DNA of 64,000 bases from Anaeromyces robustus (GCA_002104895.1 MCFG01000133.1:86782-150781), one strand, 5' to 3'. Shown: positions 51,083 through 63,205, counted from the stretch's first letter. Notes: generated by a model not told the origin, from the letters alone. Numbers and translations are program-made.

Positions 51083-52325
51083 AATGATACAATATTCCCT
51101 TAAATACACATTATTTCTAAACCTATATTTTTAATCCTTTTATTCCATATAAACTAACATTTAATAAAACTTCTTTATAATATTATTAATATCTTAAAAC
51201 ATAATAATTTTATCTATATTAAAAATTATTTTTATATTATCAATATTTTATTAATATCTTAAAATAAATTATAAATATTTTATTAATATCAAATAAATTT
51301 TATTAATACTTTATAATTAATATTCTTATAATAAATTTTATCAATATTCTTATAATAAATAAATATTATTAATATTTTATATTAAATAAATCCTATTAAT
51401 ATCTTATAATAAATTCTATATCTTTATTAATATTTTAAATAAATCTTATTAATATTTTATAATAAACTTTATATATAATAAATAATATTTTAAATAATAT
51501 TTTATTAATATCTTATAATAATTATTTTATCAATATCAAATATTTTATAACACTTTATTAATACATTTTATTTATATTCTTATAACAATAATTATTAATA
51601 TTTCTAATTCTAACCTTTAATAAATTTAATACTTCAATATAATTATAATAATAAATATTTATAATAATAAATATATAAATAATTATAATTAAATAATATT
51701 ATCCACCTTTTTCCCTTTTTCCCTTATCCTTTCCCTCCAACTTAAAAACCCTGGACAAATACAGAAAATAAATATTCTGTATATTATTAAAATAAAATAA
51801 AATAAATAAAATAATAAAAATTAATTATAAAATAAATGAATTATTTATAAAATGTATAATACAGAAGTTAAATGTATTTCTGTATAAAAGTATAATATTT
51901 ATTTTTAATTTTTATTTAAAACACTAAATAGATTAATAAAATATTTAATAATTAGAATAGAAAATATTAATAAATAATAATAACAATAATAATTAATATT
52001 AAAATAAATCTTAGAAAATAATGTTTAGAATAGAGAATTATATTATAAAATAATTAATAATAATTAGATTAATTAAATAAATAATAATAATAATAATAGT
52101 CGAAAGACTATAATAATAAAATTCATGTATTATAAAAGGAGGATAATTTTTCTTTCTTTTATAAAACGATCAATAATTTGTATTTAAAAATAAGAATAAT
52201 AAATAAAAGAAGAGTTAAAACAAGAGATTATTTTATTTTTAATTTTATTGATTCATAGTAATAATTATTTAGTATAAGTTAATTATATTTATTGTTTATG
52301 AATATACATGTTTCCTGCATCATTA
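51083..52325 (-). mobile_element. Repeat B copy next to tRNA-Trp
   Basis: It starts (plus coordinates) with GATACAATATTCCCTTAAAT about 15 bp from the 5' end of the tRNA-Trp gene and ends with GTTTCCTGCATCATT at about 52310-52325. It is highly similar to 13285-14500, and its pyrimidine tract is at 51710-51738. No ORF. Confidence 0.6.
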
Positions 52326-52376
52326 ATTTTACACTTTGAACTAAAATATAAATATAAAATAACAATATTGAAAAAT

Positions 52377-53280
52377 GTGTTCCGAATATTAATGGATTTA
52401 AAATTGAAATTCACTAATAGATGAATTGAAACTAAATTAAATTTTGTTATTAACTAAAATCACTCAAAATTCAATTTTTAATAAAATAATGAATATTAGA
52501 TAATATCTAAATTATAATAAAAATAAAGTGTTTGGACAATTAAGATAAATATATATATCAACTTAATTTAACTCTTAATAAATTAATAAAATTAATCTGA
52601 AAAAAAAAAATAACAATAACTCGCCAAATATTGAAGATTTTCCTCCACTTTGCTCTGATTTTATACTCATTAGGAAGCTCTTCTTGAAAACAACAACATA
52701 TCTGAATTTCAGCCCATTTAGACCACTAGTTCGCGAGATATTGGATTTTAAAGAAAGAAATTTAAATATATAAAAATATAATTTAATTATTTAGAAGGCA
52801 CACTAAATAGAAAATTATAATTTACATAGATAAAATTTTTAAATCAACAATTATTTTATAAACCATAATAATACAGAATTTACAGAAATAAGCATTATTA
52901 ATATTTTAAATATTATTTAAAATAATTATAATAGTTTTAGAGAAAATATTATAATAATTATTAATTAATTATTAGCAGAGCTTCTCAATGAGCATAGAAT
53001 TAATCAGAGCAAAGTGGAGAAAAATCTTGAATATTTGTTGAGTTATCTCTATTTTTCTTCGTATTATTTTTATTAGTTTATTAAGGGTTAAATTAAGTTG
53101 ATAAATATTTATTTTAATGGTCCAAACACTTTATTTTTACAATTTAGATATTCTCTAATATTCATTTATTTTATTAAAAATTGAATTTTGAGTGATTTAG
53201 TCAATAAAGAACTTTAATTTAGTTTCAATTCATATCTATTAATGAGTTTCGATTTTAAATCCACTAATATTCGCGACATT
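52377..53280. mobile_element. Head-to-head pair of truncated repeat A copies
   Basis: 52377-52970 is repeat A on the minus strand (3' tip CCGAATATTAATGG at the left); 52973-53280 is the last 300 bp of repeat A on the plus strand (AGCTTCTCAATGAGC to ATTCGCGACATT). Their 3' ends point outward, so 52377-52690 and 52975-53280 form a long inverted repeat. The right tip lies 72 bp from the tRNA-Cys at 53343. Confidence 0.65.
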
Positions 53281-53342
53281 AAATTATGGATTAGGAAATA
53301 ATGCACGTTTAATGGTACATCGTAGCCAAAAAATTCAATAAT

Positions 53343-53414
53343 GGGGTGTTAGCTCAGCGGTAGAGCAATTGACTGCAGATCAATAGGTCTTCGGTTCAAA
53401 TCCGGAACGCCCCT
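53343..53414 (+). tRNA. tRNA-Cys (GCA), copy 2
   Basis: The tRNA sequence is the same as copy 1. The 5' flank CATCGTAGCCAAAAAATTCA resembles that of copy 3. Confidence 0.95.
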
Positions 53415-53442
53415 TTCATTTTTCATTTTTTTTAAGAATTGA

Positions 53443-53541
53443 TTAATAAATTAATTTATTTTTTTCTCTTAATCTATCTTCCTTAAATAAAGACAATTCC
53501 TCAAAAAAATTATCTAAAGAACTATTTGAAATATTATCCAT
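53443..53541 (-). CDS. Short open frame, 32 residues, doubtful
   Basis: It begins MDNISNSSLDNFFEELSLF and ends NKLIY. Composition is protein-like and it has an in-frame ATG, but it is too short to judge. It may be a fragment of a host gene's first exon. Nothing supports function. Confidence 0.2.
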   Translation of the reverse strand: MDNISNSSLDNFFEELSLFKEDRLREKNKLIY

Positions 53542-54139
53542 TATTATAAATAAAAGTGTATTTTTTATTAATTATTCTGTTTATTATTCAATTTAAAAAA
53601 AAAATTATAAAAATAAAAATATACAATTACTTATTTTATTATTATTGATATTGTTTTTAATTATTATAAATATTTCATGATTAATGAATAAATAATAATG
53701 ATAATGATAACAATAAGTAAATTTAATTTATTTAATTTATTCATTATTGTTTTTTATTCTTTTTGCTTGTTAATTTTTTTTTGTAAAGATTCCAAGTGGA
53801 TTAATATTTTTAATTTGAATATTAATCTGAATAAATGTTAGTAGTTAAATGATATATATAAAGTAATTGTGAAATTTTATAATTAACTAATAATTAAATA
53901 ATCTTATAAAATTTTATTTAGGAATATATTAATAAAATATTGTATTTATATAAATTTATTATAAGATTTAATAAAATATAAGAATATAATTATTATTAAA
54001 GATATTAATAAAATTAATATATTTTAACATATTAATAAACATTATAAAGAAGCTCCATTAAATAATTAATTTTATAAAAAATAAAAGGTTTAAAAATATG
54101 GATTAGAAAATAATTTAAATTTAATGGTACATCGTAGTC
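53542..54139. other. AT-rich DNA ending in an LTR-like left repeat of B
   Basis: About 53990-54139 is similar to 55190-55360 (shared GATATTAATAAAATTA, ACATTATAAAGAAG and AAAGGTTTAAAAATATGG), giving the B copy that follows a direct repeat at each end. Confidence 0.45.
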
Positions 54140-55355
54140 AAAGTGATGCAGGAAACATGTATATTCATAAACAATAAATATAATTAACTTATATACTAAA
54201 TAATTATTACTAATGAATCAATAAAATTAAAAATAAAATAATCTTTTGTTTAACTCTTCTTTTATTTTTTTTTATTCTTATTTTTAAATACAAATTATTG
54301 ATCGTTTTATAAAAGAAAGAAAAATTATCCTCCTTTTATAATACATGAATTTTATTATTATAGTCTTTCGACTATTATTATTATTATTATTTATTTAATT
54401 AATCTAATTATTATTAATTATTTTATAATATAATTCTCTATTCTAAACATTATTTTCTAAGATTTATTTTAATATTAATTATTATTGTTATTATTATTTA
54501 TTAATATTTTCTATTCTAATTATTAAATATTTTATTAATCTATTTAGTGTTTTAAATAAAAATTAAAAATAAATATTATACTTTTATACAGAAATACATT
54601 TAACTTCTGTATTATACATTTTATAAATAATTCATTTATTTTATAATTAATTTTTATTATTTTATTTATTTTATTTTATTTTAATAATATACAGAATATT
54701 TATTTTCTGTATTTGTCCAGGGTTTTTAAGTTGGAGGGAAAGGATAAGGGAAAAAGGGAAAAGAGTGGATAGTATTATTTAATTATAATTATTTATATAT
54801 TTATTATTATAAATATTTATTATTATAATTATATTGAAGTATTAAATTTATTAAAGGTTAGAATTAGAAATATTAATAATTATTGTTATAAGAATATAAA
54901 TAAAATGTATTAATAAAGTGTTATAAAATATTTGATATTGATAAAATATTATTTAAAATATTATTTATTATATATAAAGTTTATTATAAAATATTAATAA
55001 GATTTATTTAAAATATTAATAAAGATATAGAATTTATTATAAGATATTAATAGGATTTATTTAATATAAAATATTAATAATATTTATTTATTATAAGAAT
55101 ATTGATAAAATTTATTATAATATTAATTATAAAGTATTGATAAAATTTATTTGATATTAATAAAATATTTATAATTTATTTTAAGATATTAATAAAATAT
55201 TGATAATATAAAAATAATTTTTAGTATAGATAAAATTATTATGTTTTAAGATATTAATAATATTATAAAGAAGTTTTATTAAATGTTAGTTTATATGGGA
55301 TAAAAGGTTTAAAAATATGGGTTTAGAAATAATGTGTATATAAGGGAATATTGTA
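54140..55355 (+). mobile_element. Repeat B copy immediately upstream of tRNA-Cys
   Basis: It begins AAGTGATGCAGGAAACATG, has the purine tract at 54733-54765 and ends near AAGGGAATATTGTATC, about 20 bp before the tRNA at 55374. It is nearly the reverse complement of 51083-52325. No ORF. Confidence 0.6.
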
Positions 55356-55373
55356 TCAAAAGAATTCAACGAT

Positions 55374-55445
55374 GGGGTGTTAGCTCAGCGGTAGAGCAAT
55401 TGACTGCAGATCAATAGGTCTTCGGTTCAAATCCGGAACGCCCCT
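55374..55445 (+). tRNA. tRNA-Cys (GCA), copy 3
   Basis: Same sequence as copies 1 and 2, with T runs downstream that would stop RNA polymerase III. Confidence 0.95.
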
Positions 55446-55512
55446 CTTAAATTTTATTTTTTTCTTAAAAATTGATGAATTAATAATTTAAAAAATTGAA
55501 AAATAAAATAAA

Positions 55513-55545
<33 letters not shown>

Positions 55546-56445
55546 ATATATATAATTATTTATTTTTAATATTTTTACTTTATTATTTTTATTTATTATT
55601 ATTATTATTATTACTATTATTATTATTATTATCTATTCACTCATCATGAAATATTTATAATAATAAATAATAAAATATATAATAATAATAATAGTGATAA
55701 TAGTAATATATAATAAAATATGTAAAATCAGTCTAAATCAGAGAGTTAATAACTTTATTAAGAATATTGATGTTTATTATTTATAATATAATATTTAGAA
55801 TAACGAATTATAATTATAAAATAAATAATAATAATTAGATTAATTAAATGAATAATATTAAATAAAATAGTTTAAAAGATTATAATAATAAATTTATGTA
55901 ATATAAAAGGAGGAAATTTTCTTTTTTTTTTATAAAAATGAATAATAGTTTTATAGTTAAAATAAGAATAATAAATAAAAGAGATTTAAAAACGAAACTT
56001 TATTTTATTTTTAATTTTATTGTATCCTTGTAATAATTATTTAATATTAAGTTATAAATTATATTGTTTAGAATATACTTGTTTTCTGCATCATAATTAA
56101 AATATTATTTTATAAAATTTTATTTTGGAATATATGTATAATTTTCTTTTATGGTTTTTAAAAATTTTTATTCTATAATATTTATATAATAAATTAATGA
56201 GTATTTATTCTAAAAATTGTTAAATTTCTTAAATTTTCTCATTGTAAAAAAAATTTGAATAAAATATATATAACAATTTTAATGTTCAATTAAAAATAAT
56301 TAAAAAAAATAAATAAATACAATAATTATATATTATACATGTATAATTTAATAATAATGACCATTAAAATTTTACAAAGATATATATAAAAAAAAAAAAA
56401 AAAAAAAAAAAATAGATTAAATAATATAAAAAACAAGGATTTCTA
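55446..56445. repeat. A-rich tract and repeat B fragment
   Basis: Poly-A at about 55515-55543 and (ATT)n at about 55597-55631. 55790-56095 is a minus-strand piece of repeat B (ATATAAAAGGAGGAAATTTT to TTTTCTGCATCAT). 56220-56445 repeats the 3' flank of the tRNA-Trp at 50998 (about 50800-50997). Confidence 0.5.
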
Positions 56446-56517
56446 TGGAGAGTGAGCGATTCGAACGCCCAACCTTCCGCTCTGGAGGCGGACGCGCTAC
56501 CGTTGCGCCAACCCTCC
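56446..56517 (-). tRNA. tRNA-Trp (CCA), copy 2
   Basis: Identical mature sequence to copy 1. Its 5' flank (TTAAGCCAACAAGCAA-like, with TTTTCCAGCAT further out) is shared with copies 3 and 4, so the whole locus was duplicated, not just the tRNA. Confidence 0.94.
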
Positions 56518-56719
56518 TTGCTTGTTGGTTTAAGTTTACACTTAGACCTAAAATATAAATATAAAATAACAATGCTGGAAAAATGTCGAAAAAATAAGTA
56601 GATTATAATACTTAAAAATATTTTTATATATAACATTAAAATTTCAGTTCAATGAATTTTCAAAATGTTAATTTTTATTAACTTTTTATTATTTAATTTT
56701 TGAAGTAATTTTTAGTTAA

Positions 56720-57535
56720 AATATTATTAAGTGTTACGAGACTAAATTAGTTTAATATATAAAACTTTTAATCCATAACCCACAATAAAAATATTTCATG
56801 ATCAAAAATGAACATATCTCACAAAATCTACTTTACATCACATTCATTACACTGTGTTCAAACTAACTTTAATGAGAAGCTCTGGGAAAAAGCTACATTT
56901 TGGTATTTTGGTACAAGTCACATCGATTTGAACCACTAAAAACTGAGATATTTTAATTTGAAGATAAATTAGTAATACCGAAATAATGGAAAATACGAAT
57001 AATGCTTATGAATTATTACCAATAATTATAATGATTATTTGAATCAAAACGAGTAATAAATATTTATTATATTTCTTATTCAAAAAATATAATAATTAAA
57101 ATTTTAATAATATTCCGAGAAATAGAATTTTATTTAATATGAAAATTTAGCCAGCAATTGTATCAACGATAAATAATAATTTTAGGATAATAATTAATTA
57201 TAATGAATTAAGAAGGATTTTGACTAATCATGAATATCAAATTATTAAATATAAACAATAGTAATTATTAAATATAATTTTAAATATTGTTACTAAAATA
57301 TTATTGTTTATTTTAGTTATATTTCCTGACTTTTATATATTGTTAAGAAATATAACTTGAATATAAAATTATCTTACCGTTATTTTTAATATTATTCTTA
57401 TCCATTATAATCAATTACAAAATATTTATATATATGTATTATTAAATATATAATAGTATTAGATATTATATTAAACATATTTATATATTTAATTATATGC
57501 ATTTTCACAATTTTTGTAAGATTATTAAGCTATTA
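56720..57535 (-). mobile_element. Repeat C/D copy, D part intact
   Basis: The minus-strand sequence matches 63480-64000 (for example TCAGTTTTTAGTGGTTCAAA and TCTCGGAATATTATTAAAA). Its outer end (TATTGTGGGTTA, about 56777) is shared with 59880-60000. It lies in the 5' flank of tRNA-Trp copy 2. No ORF. Confidence 0.5.
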
Positions 57536-57559
57536 ATAATCTAATATTTTTACAGTAAT

Positions 57560-57629
57560 AAATAAATAGATAAATAAATAAATAAATAAATAAATAAATA
57601 GATATATAAATAAATAAATAAATAAATAA

Positions 57630-57664
<35 letters not shown>

Positions 57665-57976
57665 ATTAATAAATAAATAAATGAATAAATGAATAAATGA
57701 ATAAATGAATAAATGAATAAATGAATAAATGAATAAATGAATAAATGAATAAATGAATAAATGAATAAATGAATAAATGAATAAATGAATAAATGAATAA
57801 ATGAATAAATGAATAAATGAATAAATGAATAAATGAATAAATGAATAAATGAATAAATGAATAAATGAATAAATGAATAAATGAATAAATGAATAAATGA
57901 ATAAATGAATAAATGAATAAATGAATAAATGAATAAATGAATAAATGATGAATGAATGAATAAATGAATGAATAAA
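57560..57976. repeat. Microsatellite (AAAT)n into (ATAAATGA)n
   Basis: About 100 bp of AAAT units are followed, from about 57678 to 57951, by about 34 near-perfect ATAAATGA octamers. The 167-residue minus-strand open frame is a repeat artefact. Confidence 0.95.
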
Positions 57977-58059
57977 ATTTATATTATTAAGTAAATATAT
58001 TTTGAACACTCTATGTTTTATTAGATCGTTTATCAAACCAAACTAAAATTTTACAACAT

Positions 58060-58433
58060 TTGTTAAAGGTAGGAGGTTTGAGCTAAGTAATCAGGTCGAG
58101 ATATAGTTTTTATATTAGATAAAAATAATATAATTTATAATTAAAAATATATTTAAAACTAAAAATAATCGATACTTATGCAAAGAATCTAAAAACTAAT
58201 TCTAAAATTATCTTTTTATGATTTACTCTTGTAATCCTTAATAATTATTTCAAAATTAAATAATAAAAGTTAGTAAGAATTAGTATTTTGAAAATTCATT
58301 AAATTGAAATTTTAATGTTATATATAAAAATATTTTTAAATATTATAATCTACTTATTTTCTCGACATTTTTCCAGCATTGTTATTTTATATTTATATTT
58401 TAGGTCTAAGTGTAAACTTAAGCCAACAAGCAA
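58060..58433 (+). repeat. Repeat C start joined to the tRNA-Trp 5' flank
   Basis: 58066-58190 is the start of repeat C (AGGTAGGAGGTTTGAGCTAA). From about 58220 it is the flank common to tRNA-Trp copies 2-5 (TTATTTTCTCGACATTTTTC and beyond). Confidence 0.5.
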
Positions 58434-58505
58434 GGAGGGTTGGCGCAACGGTAGCGCGTCCGCCTCCAGAGCGGAAGGTTGGGCGTTCGAATCGCTCACT
58501 CTCCA
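58434..58505 (+). tRNA. tRNA-Trp (CCA), copy 3
   Basis: Same mature sequence as copies 1 and 2. Followed by CTTGTTTTTTTT, a Pol III stop. Confidence 0.94.
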
Positions 58506-58767
58506 TATGATTCCTTGTTTTTTTTTATATCATTTAATCTATTTTCTTTTTTTTTTTTTTTTTATAATCTTTTTGAAAATTTTAATTGTTATTATTATTA
58601 AATTATATATGTTTAATAGGTTATTTATATTTTAAAATATATTTTATATATTTTGTAATATTCTAATTATTAAGATTTAATTAATTTTTTTTTAACAATT
58701 ATTTAAAATATTAATAAAAATATATTAAAGTTGATTATAAATAATAGAAAAACAAATAAATATTGAT

Positions 58768-58939
58768 AAAATAATTTTTATAGTAAATTTTATAATAACT
58801 ATTTATTAATAAAATAATTTTTATAGTAAATTTTATAATAACTATTTATTAATAAAATAATTTTTATAGTAAATTTTATAATAACTATTTATTAATAAAA
58901 TAATTTTTATAGTAAATTTATAAAAAGTTATAATAAGTT
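58768..58939. repeat. 43-bp tandem repeat, four copies
   Basis: The unit contains AAAATAATTTTTATAGTAAA and TTATAATAACTATTTATT; starts at 58768, 58811, 58854 and 58897. Confidence 0.85.
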
Positions 58940-59109
58940 ATTAATGAAATATTGATAATATAAAAATATTTTTTAGTAAAGATATTAATAAAACATTATT
59001 AAAAAGTTTCATTTAGTAAAAATATTAATAAAATTATTATATTTTAAGATATTAATGAAACATTATTAAAAACTTCATTTAATATATAAATATTAATTTA
59101 TAATAAATA

Positions 59110-59985
59110 AAAAGTTTAATATCAAAGGTAAGAGATTTGATCTAATTAGTCAAGTCCAGATGTAATTTTTATATTAGATAGAAAATAATATAATTTATAA
59201 TTAAAAATATATTTAACATTAAAAATAGTCAATACTATAATAATTCTGTTTTTAAAAATAATTTTATCAAGATAACTTTTAAAAATTCTTTTTAAAAATA
59301 ATTTTATCAAGATAACTTTTAAAAATTATTTTTAAAAATAATTTTATCAAGATAACTTTTAAAAATTCTTTTTAAAAATAATTTTATCAAGATAACTTTT
59401 AAAAATTCTTTTTAAAAATAATTTTATCAAGATAACTTTTAAAAATTCTTTTTAAAAATAATCTAATATAAATAGTAAGGAAAAGAAAGAAAAATGAAAA
59501 TGAAAATGAAATAAATCTTACAAAAAATCTAAAAATTAATTCTAAAATTATCCTTTTATAATTTTTATAATTTTTATAAAATTAATAATAATAATATAAT
59601 TAAATATATATATTAATATGTTTAATCTATTATCTAATACTATTATTTAATAATACATATATATATATATATATTTTAAAATCGATTATAATAGATAAGA
59701 AATGTATTAATATTCAAATTACATTTCTTAACATAGTATAAAAGTCAGAAATAGCATATGATTATTTTAATATAACTAAAATAAATAAATAATATTTAAT
59801 AATTATAACTGTTTATATTTAATAATTTGATATTAATAACTAGTCGAAATATTTCATAACTAATAATAATTAATAATTAATTATTATCCTAAAACAGAGT
59901 TGGTTTGAACACAATGTGATGAATATGATATAAGGCAGATTTCGTGAAATATGTTCATTTTTGATCATGAAGTACTTTTATTGTG
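59110..59985 (+). mobile_element. Repeat C/D copy with internal deletion
   Basis: It starts near TATCAAAGGTAAGAGATTTG and ends with the D tip (TATTGTGGGTTAAAGG, about 59970). Relative to 56720-57535 the middle of D is missing at about 59885. It carries the expanded 40-bp array. Confidence 0.5.
59261..59460. repeat. 40-bp tandem array, five copies
   Basis: Unit ATTTTATCAAGATAACTTTT plus AAAAATTCTTTTTAAAAATA, five exact-length copies with one substitution seen. Sister C copies at 60850 and 63330 have only one unit. Confidence 0.9.
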
Positions 59986-60145
59986 GGTTAAAGGTTTTAT
60001 ATCTCGTAGCCCTTAATGATATTTTAACATATATAAAAATATTTTTAAATATTATAATAATTTACTTATTTTCTCGACATTTTTCCAGCATTGTTATTTT
60101 ATATTTATATTTTAGGTCTAAGTGTAAACTTAAGCCAACAAGCAA

Positions 60146-60217
60146 GGAGGGTTGGCGCAATGGTAGCGCGTCCGCCTCCAGAGCGGAAGGTTGGGCGTTC
60201 GAATCGCTCACTCTCCA
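60146..60217 (+). tRNA. tRNA-Trp (CCA), copy 4
   Basis: It differs from copy 3 by one D-loop base (AATGGTA for AACGGTA), which does not disturb pairing. Flanks match copy 3 on both sides. Confidence 0.94.
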
Positions 60218-60717
60218 TATGATTCCTTGTTTTTTTTTTATATCATTTAATCTATTTTCTTTTTTTTTTTTTTTTTATAATCTTTTTGAAAATTTTAATT
60301 GTTATTATTATTAAATTATATATGTTTAATAGGTTATTTATATTTTAAAATATATTTTATATATATTATATACAATAAATAATATTTTAATAAGATTTTA
60401 TTAACAATTATTTAAAATATTAAAGAAATATATTAAAGTTAATTATAATATAATATAATAAACAATATATTGATAAAATAATTATGTAATATAAAGTTTA
60501 TTATAAGAATATTTATTATAAAATTTATTATAAAATATTAATAAAATTATTTTAAGAATATTAATAATATTTATAATTAATAAGTTATTAATAAAATATT
60601 AATAATATAACAAATAATTTTTTTAATAAAGATATTAATAAAAGTATTATTTTTTAAGATATTAATAAACATTATAAAGAAGCTTCGTTTAATATTAATT
60701 TATAAAGAATAAAAGGT

Positions 60718-61153
60718 TTAATGTCAAAGATAGGAGATTTGATCTAATTAGTCAAGTCGGGATGTAGTTTTTATATTAAATAAAAAATAATATAATTTAT
60801 AATTAAAAATATATTTAACACTAAAAATGATCAATATTATAATAATTCTGTTTTTAAAAGTAATTTTATTAAAATAACTTTTAAGAATTTTTTTTTTTAA
60901 AAATAATCTAATATAAGTAGTAAGTAAAAGAAAAGAAAATGAAAATGAAATTAATTTTACAAAGAATCTAAAAACTAATTCTAAAATTATCTTTTTATAA
61001 TTTACTCTTGTAATCCTTAGTAATATTTTAACTAAAAATTATTTCAAAAATGATAAAAGTTAATAAAAATTAATATTTTGAAATTTCGTTTAATTAAAAT
61101 TTTATTGTTATATATAAAAATATTTTTAAATATTATAACTTACATATTTTCTT
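60718..61153 (+). repeat. Repeat C start and tRNA-Trp 5' flank, interrupted by repeat A
   Basis: Repeat C start (GATAGGAGATTTGATCTAAT) runs into the same flank as copies 3 and 4, ending at CTTGACATTTTT where repeat A begins. Confidence 0.6.
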
Positions 61154-61162
61154 GACATTTTT

Positions 61163-62451
61163 TTGTTAAGTTCGAGTGGTTTGGTTTAAGCAATGGTCAG
61201 ATTAATATGTTTAATTAATAACAAAATATCTAATTAAACAATATAACTTATAGATAATTTATTAAGACACAAGAATTAATTAATTAATTAATTAAACACT
61301 TTTTAAAAATTTAAGTTTTTTTTATTAAAATATTTTTTATTAATAATTAATTAAGAAAATTTAGAATAAGTAGTTAGATTATTAAGTCATTAACATTAAT
61401 TTATTAGTTTATAATTTTACAAAGATTATAAGAATTGAAAATTTAATTTCTATTTATATTTTTTCTAAAACTATTAATTACTAATACATTTAATTATTAT
61501 AATTTATTGCTAATATATTTATACATGTATAAAATCAATTAAAATATATGAATAAAATATTATTAATAAAAATCTAATAATATAAACTAATATAAAAACT
61601 ATTAATAAATTTAAATATAAAGAATTATAATCTAAGATTTTAGATTTATAACTATTCTAACTATATAATTATTTAACTATTTAGTATATTATTTAACTAT
61701 TTATCTATATAATAATTATTTTTATCTTTTGAATCTTATATTATTTTCTGTATAATTAAATATAAATAAATGGCTATTTTAATTATTTAAGATCTTAGAG
61801 TAATTTTAAATCTTTAGAAATTTTTAGAATTCTAAGAAATTCTTTAAATTAATATAATAATCAACTATTCTAATAAATATAAAAAAATAATTAATTATTA
61901 TAATAAATTATTTTAAACTATTATTATTATTTTAAATAATATTTAAAAATATTTTAATGGCGTAATTCTGTAAATTATTCATTATTATGGTTTATAATAT
62001 AATTATTGATTTAAAGATTATATCTATATAAAATTATAATTTTCCATTTAGGGCCCTTCTAAATATTTAAATTATATTTTTATATTTGAAATTCTTTAAA
62101 TTGGAATATTTCGTATGTTAGTGGTCCAAGTAAGCTGAAATTTAGATATATTGTAGCTCTCGAGAAGAGCTTCCCAATGAGTATAAAATCAAAGCGAAGC
62201 GGAGGAAATCTTCAATATTTGGCGAGTTATCGTTATTTTTCTTCATATTATTTTTGCTAATTAATTAAGGGTTAAATTAAGTTGAATTATATTTATTTAA
62301 TTTGTTCAAACCCTTTATTTTCATAATTTATGTACTTTCTAATATTTGTTTATTTTATTGAAAATCGAATTTTAAGTGATTTAGTCAATAACGAAATTTA
62401 ATTTCAATTGGTCTATTAGTGAATTTCAATTTTAGATTCATTAATATTCGT
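61163..62451 (+). mobile_element. Repeat A inserted in the 5' flank of tRNA-Trp
   Basis: It starts about GTTAAGTTCGAGTGGTTTGG and ends ATTAATATTCGTGATA. The left flank GACATTTTT (61154-61162) and right flank GATATTTTT (62452-62460) followed by CCAGCATT rejoin to give the uninterrupted flank of copies 3 and 4. Length is about 1.29 kb. Interior blocks: AGCTTCCCAATGAGTATAAA and AGCGAAGCGGAGGAAATC. No ORF. Confidence 0.7.
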
Positions 62452-62519
62452 GATATTTTTCCAGCATTATTATTTTTTATTTATATTTTAGGTTTAAGTA
62501 AATCTAGTTCAACAAGTAA

Positions 62520-62591
62520 GGAGGGTTGGCGCAACGGTAGCGCGTCCGTCTCCAGAGCGGAAGGTTGGGCGTTCGAATCGCTCACTCTCCA
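62520..62591 (+). tRNA. tRNA-Trp (CCA), copy 5
   Basis: One C-to-T change relative to copy 3 in the anticodon stem turns G:C into G:U, so folding is kept. Its flank is the most diverged of copies 2-5. Confidence 0.93.
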
Positions 62592-63205
62592 TATGATTCC
62601 TTGCTTTTTATATTATTTAATTTATTTATTTTTTTTTTTTTTTTATGTTTCTTTGAAATTTTAATTGTTATTATTATTAATTTATATATATATATAATAT
62701 GTTATTAATATTTATTATATATTTTATATACATAAATTGTATATGTATAATATATTATTAATAACTTATAGTATATTTTATATAAAATCAATAACATTCT
62801 AATAAGATTTTATTAATATTTTTTAACAATTATTTAAAATATTAAAAAAATATATTAAAGTTGATCATAACATAATAGAAAATATATTGATAAAATAATT
62901 AGTTATATAATATACAATTTATTATAAAATTGTATATTAAAATATATATTATAAAATTTATTATTATAATTTTTATAAATATTATTAATATTCTTAAATA
63001 ATTTTATTAATATTTTATAAGTTATTAATACAATATTGATAATATAAAAATAATTTTTAGAAAAGATATTAATAAAATATTGATAATATAAAATAATTTT
63101 TAGTAAAGATATTAATAAAATTATTATATTTTAAGATATTAATAAAACATTATTAAAAATTTCATTTAATATATAAATATTAATTTATAATAAATAAAAA
63201 ATTTA
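62592..63205. other. AT-rich 3' flank of tRNA-Trp
   Basis: It resembles the 3' flanks of copies 3 and 4. No gene. Confidence 0.5.

Noticed and set aside
50883-51109. Frames containing KEGWRNGSASASRAEGWAFE (also at 56364, 58315, 59961 and 62419)
   Set aside because: They translate tRNA-Trp genes and their flanks; the similarity between them is tRNA identity, not a protein family.
57560-57976. Possible CRISPR array or telomere-like tract
   Set aside because: There are no spacers and the unit is a simple AAAT-derived octamer in a eukaryotic genome.
57533-58036. 167-residue repeat frame
   Set aside because: Translation of the octamer microsatellite.
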